Shown here piece by piece: positions 58,919 through 64,000 of a stretch of 64,000 nucleotides of DNA (positions are counted from its first letter, which is position 1; every line of letters starts with the position of its first letter). The notes under the pieces were generated by a model. The model did no database searches, was not told the origin of the DNA, and was given only the letters and a program-made list of their open reading frames with translations. The translations under genes were made by a program, and so were the position numbers. This DNA is from an uncultured Bacilli bacterium (GTDB lineage Bacteria; Bacillota_I; Bacilli_A; RF39; UBA660), in contig CAKONZ010000006.1 of the NCBI GenBank assembly GCA_934098525.1, positions 1 to 64,000 of the forward strand, written 5' to 3'.

Positions 58919-59569
58919 TTAGTAATTTAGTTGGTTTTTTTTAACATATATTACTACACCTAATCCTAATGAGATTAGTACTATAATACCGCTTATTTCT
59001 AATATTCCTGTTTTTGGATTGTCTGATTTGTTATCATTTTGATTATCACCAGGTTCATCACTAGGATTATCAGGGTTGTCAGGAGTATTATCGCTTGGTT
59101 CGTTACCACCTTGAGTATTTGCCGCAAATGTCAATTCTTTACTATCACCATTTTTAGTTGTTACTTCAGTATCATTAGTATCTCCGATTGATGATGGTTC
59201 AATTGCAAGTTTGAAAGTTAAATCTTCAGATAATGTTTCTTTTAATGATAAGGTAATTGTTGCAAGTTCTTCATTTGAATTTATTTTCATTGATTTAATT
59301 ATCATTAAATGTGATTCATCTGCATCATATGAATTCATATATTCTGATCCAGTGATTGGTTCAACTTCAACATTAACTACATCAGAGTCTACAGTTACAT
59401 AGGAATCTATTGTTTTTATATCTGTATCTCCACTTACAAATAGTTTACAAATTATTTTGTTTGAATTTTGATCACCACACTTTAATGTTAAGTTACCTGT
59501 TGAGGCATTAACATTAAGTGGAATAATAATCATTGCCATTAATATTATTAAATATTTTACTTTCTTCAT
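58919..59569 (-). CDS. cohesin-like surface protein with NPKTG sorting-type motif
   Basis: A 216-residue secreted protein. A signal peptide (residues 1-22, ending NVNAS) leads to one beta domain of about 125 residues: NLTLKCGDQNSNKIICKLFV, SYVTVDSDVVNVEVEPI, ATITLSLKETLSEDLTFKLAI and EPSSIGDTNDTEVTTKNG, a layout like type I cohesins. A Pro/Asp/Asn-rich linker follows, then NPKTG, a membrane helix and KKNQLNY, the order of a sortase signal (an LPXTG variant). The neighbouring gene encodes a dockerin. Cohesin identity is by pattern only, since key binding residues cannot be checked. Confidence 0.55.
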   Translation of the reverse strand: MKKVKYLIILMAMIIIPLNVNASTGNLTLKCGDQNSNKIICKLFVSGDTDIKTIDSYVTVDSDVVNVEVEPITGSEYMNSYDADESHLMIIKSMKINSNEELATITLSLKETLSEDLTFKLAIEPSSIGDTNDTEVTTKNGDSKELTFAANTQGGNEPSDNTPDNPDNPSDEPGDNQNDNKSDNPKTGILEISGIIVLISLGLGVVIYVKKNQLNY

Positions 59570-59647
59570 AGTATCCTCCTATTATCAATTTAATTATAAT
59601 AATATATATTACTTTTTTCAACATTAATTTTAAGTTTTTTACATTTT

Positions 59648-61420
59648 TTACAGAGATTTTGTCTTACCTCTTACAAAAGAGAATAATTTACCTACATCTA
59701 ATATATTTACTTTACCATCATTATTTAAATCACATTCTTTTAATAATGATTCATCTTTTATAATAGATTTTCCTCTTACATGTGAAAATAACTTACCTAC
59801 ATCTAAAACATTTACTTTTCCATCATGATTGATATCTCCTTTTTTATAGGTAGGAGCATTATATTTTATTGTATATTCTTTTACTACTTCATCATTTACT
59901 TTTACTATAAGTTTATTATTACTTATCTCAATAGTACAATTAGTACAAGTTATTTTACTTTTATCAATACTTTCATTTTGATTTAAATAAATATCATCTT
60001 TACTTAAATCATATGTTGTACTTGATATTTTAGATAAAGTATATTGATCTAATATTTGATCATTTATTTTTATTAATAAATTATTATCACTTATTTCAAT
60101 ATTACAATTTGTACAAGTTATTTTACTTTTATCAAAATTATTAGTACCTGTATAGATATAGTCTTTATTTAAATCATATGTTGTACTTGATATTTTTACT
60201 AATTTATATTCTTTTACTACTTCATCGTTTGCTTTTATTATAAGTTTATTATTATTTGTCTCAATTGTACAGTTTATACAATTTATTTTACTTTTATCAA
60301 AGTCATTAGTACCTGTATAGATATAATCTTTATTTAAATCATATACTTCACTTGTATAATCATATACATATATGTTTCCTGATACTTGCATATCTTTAGC
60401 ATTAGAAGAAGAGGATTCTTTAATACCATTTAATGTTGCTGTTATTTTAGAATTTCCTGATTTTAATCCTGTTATTTTTTCTTCTTCATATTTTGCTATT
60501 TCAGTGTTTTCGATTTCATAACTTATTGGAAATTTAGATGGTAATTTTATATTTCTTGTTTCTTTTATTGATTCATCTTTTTTTAAGTAAACACTTCCTA
60601 GTGTAAGTTTATTATTATCTAAACTTATTTTAGTTAGGCTTGTATTGTTACTTAAATCTATTATAGTTAAATTATTGTTACCTAAATCTATTAATGTCAA
60701 CTTAGTATTTTTACTTACATCTATTGCAGTTAAGCCTGTTTTGTATAGTCTTAACTTTGTTAAATTTGTATTTTTACTCACATCAATAGAATTCAGATTA
60801 TTATTTCCTAAATCTAAAGATACTAAATTTTTATTGTTACTTAAATTAATTGTTGTCAAATTATTATATCCTAAATTCAATTCTGTTAAATTTACATTGT
60901 TGCTTAAATCTATTGTACTTAGTTTATTATAACCTAAACTTAAAAATGTTAGATTTGTATTTTTACTTATGTCTATAACATTCAATTTATTGTAATATAA
61001 ATTTAAGGATGTTAAATTTACATTGTTACTTATGTCTATTGCAGTTAAATTATTATCATATAGGTTTAAAGATGTTAAATTAGTTAGCCTTTCAATACCA
61101 CTTGCATCTGTTATTTTTTCTTCATCTGTCTTTTTATAACCAATACAACTTAATTCTGTTATAGTAAGTAATTGTTCATCTGTTAAGTTTGTTGTGTATG
61201 GTAATGATGTGTTATTTTGTGTGTTATAGGTATCTATTATACAATTATATAGGTTATCGTCTTTAAAGTTTTTATTTACTGGTTCTTTATATGTTTTGTT
61301 AGTGGTTGTTTGGTCTAGTTTTTCCATTTTATTAATATTATGTATTGTTATTACTGGTATTAAGGCTATTAATAGTATTGTTACTGCGATTATTATTTTT
61401 TGTTTTTTGTTTTTTCTCAT
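59648..61420 (-). CDS. leucine-rich-repeat protein with Big_2-like domain, triple repeat and dockerin
   Basis: About 590 residues. An N-terminal membrane helix (about residues 12-30) precedes a short region, then eight exact 21-residue LRRs (LTSLNLYDNNLTAIDISNN type, about residues 118-285), a bacterial Ig-like segment (ETRNIKLPSKFPISYE), three tandem 55-residue units starting YDLNKDYIYTG with a CxxC pair, and a C-terminal type I dockerin. The dockerin has two calcium loops: DINHDGKVNVLD and DLNNDGKVNILD, each followed by VGKLFSxVRGK. The ATG at 61420 has AGGGTG. It would be exported and held by a cohesin partner, perhaps the adjacent gene's product. Confidence 0.75.
   Translation of the reverse strand: MRKNKKQKIIIAVTILLIALIPVITIHNINKMEKLDQTTTNKTYKEPVNKNFKDDNLYNCIIDTYNTQNNTSLPYTTNLTDEQLLTITELSCIGYKKTDEEKITDASGIERLTNLTSLNLYDNNLTAIDISNNVNLTSLNLYYNKLNVIDISKNTNLTFLSLGYNKLSTIDLSNNVNLTELNLGYNNLTTINLSNNKNLVSLDLGNNNLNSIDVSKNTNLTKLRLYKTGLTAIDVSKNTKLTLIDLGNNNLTIIDLSNNTSLTKISLDNNKLTLGSVYLKKDESIKETRNIKLPSKFPISYEIENTEIAKYEEEKITGLKSGNSKITATLNGIKESSSSNAKDMQVSGNIYVYDYTSEVYDLNKDYIYTGTNDFDKSKINCINCTIETNNNKLIIKANDEVVKEYKLVKISSTTYDLNKDYIYTGTNNFDKSKITCTNCNIEISDNNLLIKINDQILDQYTLSKISSTTYDLSKDDIYLNQNESIDKSKITCTNCTIEISNNKLIVKVNDEVVKEYTIKYNAPTYKKGDINHDGKVNVLDVGKLFSHVRGKSIIKDESLLKECDLNNDGKVNILDVGKLFSFVRGKTKSL
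59850..60346 (-). repeat. three 165 bp tandem repeats in the LRR-dockerin gene
   Basis: Three units of about 165 bp (55 codons) start near 60346, 60181 and 60016. Each encodes YDLNKDYIYTG-type sequence with a CxxC pair. The first two are almost identical; the third has diverged. Confidence 0.8.
60575..61078 (-). repeat. eight 63 bp LRR repeats
   Basis: Eight units of exactly 21 codons encode LTxLxLxxNxLxxIDxSxNxN. Conserved positions are Leu, Asn and Ile, with Ser-Asn turns. Confidence 0.85.
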
Positions 61421-61533
61421 ATACATCACCCTATCTTAAGGCCATTATAGTATATTTTTCTTTTATTTTCTACATATTTTGTTTTTTATTATTTTTTTTT
61501 GACATTTTTTGATACAATTATATTGGTGATTAG

Positions 61534-62097
61534 ATGAAGATTATTAAAAATAATGTTAATTATATATATGAGATAAAGAAGTCTAAGTTTATATGTTTTT
61601 TGTTTTATGTAGAAGATGAGATTAATGTTAATAATATTTTAGATGATTTAAGATTAAAGTATAGTGACGCTAATCATATATGTTATGCTTATATTTTTTC
61701 TAATAAACAAAAATATGATGATGATAAGGAACCTAGTGGTACAGCTGGAATACCAATTTTAGAGGTTCTTAAAAAGAATGATTTGACTAATATATTAGCA
61801 GTGGTTGTTAGATATTTTGGCGGAATTAAATTAGGGGCTGGTGGATTAATAAGAGCTTATATGAATTCTGTTAAGAGTGCAATTGATTTGTGTGATATTA
61901 CTTCTTATAAGGAGTTTATTTATGTCAATATTTATTTTTCTTATAGTGATGAGGGTTATGTTAAGAGTATTTTAAAGGATGAAGAGATTATTTCTAAGGA
62001 GTATTTAGATGAGGTTAAGTATTTTGTTAGGATAGATAAAAGTAATTATTCAATAATAAAAGAAAGACTTAGTAATATAAAAATAGAAGAAATTTGA
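61534..62097 (+). CDS. YigZ/IMPACT family protein
   Basis: 187 residues. The N-terminal domain opens EIKKSKFICFLFYVEDEINV and includes HICYAYIF and DDDKEPSGTAGIPILEVL, then AVVVRYFGGIKLGAGGLIRAY, the family signature (two parts), and a C-terminal ferredoxin-like DUF1949 domain. Family members are thought to act in translation or nucleic-acid-related stress and to bind RNA; the reaction is unknown. GGTGATTAG precedes the ATG. It is a lone plus-strand gene converging on recO. Confidence 0.9.
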   Translation: MKIIKNNVNYIYEIKKSKFICFLFYVEDEINVNNILDDLRLKYSDANHICYAYIFSNKQKYDDDKEPSGTAGIPILEVLKKNDLTNILAVVVRYFGGIKLGAGGLIRAYMNSVKSAIDLCDITSYKEFIYVNIYFSYSDEGYVKSILKDEEIISKEYLDEVKYFVRIDKSNYSIIKERLSNIKIEEI

Positions 62098-62116
62098 TTT
62101 TAATTTCTTCTATTTT
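62080..62116. terminator. bidirectional terminator between yigZ-type gene and recO
   Basis: AAAATAGAAGAAATT (62080-62094) pairs perfectly with AATTTCTTCTATTTT (62102-62116), a 15 bp stem with a 7 nt loop. Both stop codons lie in or beside it. Confidence 0.85.
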
Positions 62117-62835
62117 ATTTGTTGTAAAAAATCTTTTGATTTTAAATATAGACCTGTATATTTAGTATAGTAATTTTCTAAGAATTGGTTTATTTCTTGT
62201 TTGTTTTTATCTTTTATGTTTATTTCTTTTATTTTTTTTATGTCTACATAGTTAAACATTCTTAGTAGTTTTATTGTTTTTTCATCTACTATATATTCAT
62301 TAGTATAACAGTTTTTGCATACATAACCACCAGCATCACTACTTATTGTAATTATATCATTGTTGTTTTGGCATATACTACAGGAATCAAGTATAGGAGA
62401 TACTCCTAGAAATGATAAGTATTTTAGTTCTATTATATTAGTAATTGTCATTGGATCAAAGTTTTGTTCTATTTTTAAAAGAGAACTTTCTAGATATGAA
62501 TAAAGATTTTGTTCTACATCTTTTTGTACTTGATTAGTTAAATCTATTAAATACATAGCGTATCCTAAATATTTAAGATTTTTTTTGATGTTTTTAAACT
62601 CATTTATTATATCAACACTTATTAATGTAGATAGACCTTGTTCTTTATAATATATATTAAAATATCCATAGGTCAATTTAGTACTAACACTTCTTAATTT
62701 ACTTTTTAAATTCTTACATCCTTTAGATATTATACCTATTTTTTTATGTTCTTCTGTTAATACTTGAAGAATTTTACTAGATTCAGAGTATGATGTTTCA
62801 CTTATTATTATGCCTTTCACTTTTTCTATTTTCAT
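62110..62835 (-). CDS. recO: DNA repair protein RecO
   Basis: 241 residues. The N-terminal OB fold has KVKGIIISETSYSESSKILQVLTEEHKKIGIISKGCKN (in two parts), and the C-terminal helical part holds a zinc knuckle CSICQNNNDI...CKNC. RecO loads RecA with RecR on SSB-coated DNA and takes part in RecF-pathway repair. The ATG at 62835 has GGAG 7 nt upstream and overlaps the YqzL-like gene by 38 bp. Order recO-yqzL-era-cdd is that of Bacilli. Confidence 0.92.
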   Translation of the reverse strand: MKIEKVKGIIISETSYSESSKILQVLTEEHKKIGIISKGCKNLKSKLRSVSTKLTYGYFNIYYKEQGLSTLISVDIINEFKNIKKNLKYLGYAMYLIDLTNQVQKDVEQNLYSYLESSLLKIEQNFDPMTITNIIELKYLSFLGVSPILDSCSICQNNNDIITISSDAGGYVCKNCYTNEYIVDEKTIKLLRMFNYVDIKKIKEINIKDKNKQEINQFLENYYTKYTGLYLKSKDFLQQIK

Positions 62836-62917
62836 CTATGTTCTCCATTCCTTTTAGTAAATTATAATATCTTAAATCCCCTGTTTGTTTAAATAAATTC
62901 CATAATAAATTTTTCAT
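62798..62917 (-). CDS. yqzL: YqzL-like small protein
   Basis: A 39-residue protein reading MKNLLWNLFKQTGDLRYYN and ending RHNNK. The N-terminal xWxxFxxTGxxxxYxxxK pattern is that of YqzL, a tiny protein of unknown function found between era and recO in Bacillus. GGTGAT lies 4 nt before the ATG, and the gene overlaps the recO start by 38 bp. Position and sequence agree, but the protein is too short for certainty. Confidence 0.65.
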   Translation of the reverse strand: MKNLLWNLFKQTGDLRYYNLLKGMENIDENRKSERHNNK

Positions 62918-62956
62918 TAGTATCACCATATATATATTGATACTTTTTATATATTA

Positions 62957-63841
62957 TTATTCATCATTTTCAGTAATACCTAAATATTCAAATAGGTTCT
63001 CTTTGTCTCTCCAGTTTTCTATTGTTTTTACATATAATTCTAGATAAACTTTTTTGTCTAATAATTCTTCTATTTCTATTCTTGATAGTTGTCCTATTTT
63101 TTTAAGCATTGTTCCTTGTTTACCTATTATTATTTTTTTTAGATTGTCACGATCTACTACTATTAAAGCATTTATATAAGCTTTATTTTTTTTGAATTCT
63201 ATTTTTTCTACTAATGTTGTTATAGCATGTGGTACTTCTTCTTTGGTTAACATTAATACTTTTTCTCTTATTATTTCACTTATCATGAATTTTTCTGATA
63301 CATTTGTTATTATGTCATCAGAAAAATATTTTATATCATCTTTTAAATATTTTTTTATTGTTTCTATTAAATCATCAACTGTTTTGTCTTTTAATGATGA
63401 CATTGGTATTATTTCTTTAAAGTTATATAAATCTTTTATATTTGTTATTTCTTTTAATAGTTTTTCTTTATCTATTTTGTCTACTTTGTTTAATATTAAG
63501 ATGACATCTTTATTGTCTTGTTTTAGTTTTTCTAATATTCTTTGATCATTTTTTCCAAAACCAGATGATATATCTATTACAAATAATACTAAGTCATTTT
63601 CTATTGATGAATAAGCTTTTTTGTTTAGTGTGTCTCCAAGTTTATTGAATGATTTTTGGATACCAGGTGTGTCTATAAATATTATTTGGGTATCTTTTTC
63701 ATTGTATATACCAAATATATTGTTTCTTGTTGTTCCTACTTTGTCTGATGTTATTGCTATTTTTCTATTTACTAATCTATTTATTAGGGTGCTTTTTCCG
63801 ACATTAGGACGCCCTACTATACTTACGAATCCACTTTTCAT
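62957..63841 (-). CDS. era: GTPase Era
   Basis: A 294-residue GTP-binding protein for 16S rRNA maturation and 30S assembly. G motifs are VGRPNVGKSTLINRL (G1), TTRNNIFGIY (G2), DTPGIQKSFNKLGDTLN (G3) and NKVDKIDK (G4), with SSLKDKTVDDLI as G5. The C-terminal KH domain carries VVDRDNLKKIIIGKQGTMLKKIG (two parts), which binds the 3' end of 16S rRNA. Its start overlaps the cdd stop as ATGA. Length is normal. Confidence 0.96.
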   Translation of the reverse strand: MKSGFVSIVGRPNVGKSTLINRLVNRKIAITSDKVGTTRNNIFGIYNEKDTQIIFIDTPGIQKSFNKLGDTLNKKAYSSIENDLVLFVIDISSGFGKNDQRILEKLKQDNKDVILILNKVDKIDKEKLLKEITNIKDLYNFKEIIPMSSLKDKTVDDLIETIKKYLKDDIKYFSDDIITNVSEKFMISEIIREKVLMLTKEEVPHAITTLVEKIEFKKNKAYINALIVVDRDNLKKIIIGKQGTMLKKIGQLSRIEIEELLDKKVYLELYVKTIENWRDKENLFEYLGITENDE

Positions 63842-64000
63842 CTTAAGTCCTCACTATCAAATGGAAAAGGACATAATTCTTCTTTGGTATATGTCTCTTT
63901 TTCTTTTTTATTATTATATAATATTATTTTTGTATTGTTATCAAATAATTCTGATATTACTTGACGACATAAAAAGCATGGAGAGGATATTTTATCAGTA
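63838..64000 (-). CDS. cdd: cytidine deaminase (5' end missing)
   Basis: Only the C-terminal ~53 codons lie in the window. The segment SSPCFLCRQVISELF holds the PCxxC zinc-ligand motif of cytidine deaminases, followed by the end LCPFPFDSEDLR with the LLPxxF-type terminal motif. It deaminates cytidine and deoxycytidine for pyrimidine salvage. It overlaps the era start by 4 bp, the usual Bacilli order cdd-era. The rest is beyond position 64000. Confidence 0.9.
   Translation of the reverse strand, partial: TDKISSPCFLCRQVISELFDNNTKIILYNNKKEKETYTKEELCPFPFDSEDLR

Noticed and set aside
60575..61078. CRISPR-like or satellite array of 63 bp
   Set aside because: Period equals 21 codons of LRR; the variation follows protein constraints.
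61499..61518. Promoter before the YigZ-type gene
   Set aside because: TTGACA is present at 61499-61504 but no -10 lies at acceptable spacing (TACAAT is only 8 bp away).

Overview
The window looks like chromosomal DNA of a very AT-rich, low-GC Gram-positive bacterium of the Bacilli type, probably an uncultured gut lineage (RF39/Erysipelotrichales-like; this placement is inference). TGA is used as a stop, so the code is standard and not the Mycoplasma code. Wall synthesis genes (mraY, murE, murF, penicillin-binding proteins), a T-box in front of pheS, a YqzL-like gene between era and recO, a small acid-soluble spore protein I gene and a triple Spo0A-box array all fit a Bacilli-type organism that sporulates or descends from sporulators. 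Almost every gene is on the minus strand; a few short plus-strand genes interrupt the blocks.

Region 1 (about 268-13245) is a surface polysaccharide locus. Read in the minus direction it runs: a chimeric remnant (sugar-transferase start joined to a CHAP end), a promoter with a leader of about 210 nt, the initiating sugar transferase, a glycosyltransferase, a hexapeptide acyltransferase, two more glycosyltransferases, a Wzy polymerase, a TupA-like ATP-grasp protein and a Wzx flippase. A perfect-consensus promoter then drives a small HTH protein, a galacturonokinase-like GHMP kinase, a UDP-glucuronate 4-epimerase and a UDP-glucose dehydrogenase. The last three suggest that a uronic acid, probably galacturonate, is a sugar of the polymer.

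Region 2 (13367-30300) mixes wall and envelope genes: mraY, a PASTA penicillin-binding protein, a hidden 58-residue gene behind three Spo0A boxes, a D,D-carboxypeptidase fused in frame to an alkaline-phosphatase-superfamily domain, a PrsW-like protease, a VanW-dltA-dltC operon divergent from a phosphopantetheinyl transferase, a repeat-stalk surface protein, an O-antigen-ligase-like protein, tRNA-Lys(CTT), sspI, an Smr protein and a metallo-hydrolase.

Region 3 (30324-44600) holds an Xre/BRO gene pair, ppdK, a 1006-residue surface protein, queH, two membrane-anchored proteins that share a duplicated 5' end, murF-murE, a Xer recombinase and tdk.

Region 4 (44676-51830) holds three tandem BspA-type leucine-rich-repeat surface proteins. 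Each has its own promoter and terminator, and the first and third show strong signs of gene conversion.

Region 5 (51895-64000) contains pheS-pheT under a Phe T-box, a ClpX-like ATPase, a pseudouridine synthase, an rRNA methyltransferase, rpmF, a putative cohesin-like wall protein beside an LRR-dockerin protein, a YigZ-family gene, and recO-yqzL-era-cdd. The most unusual material is the carboxypeptidase/phosphatase fusion, the Spo0A-box array, the cohesin/dockerin neighbours, the chimeric transferase/CHAP remnant and the converting LRR cassettes.
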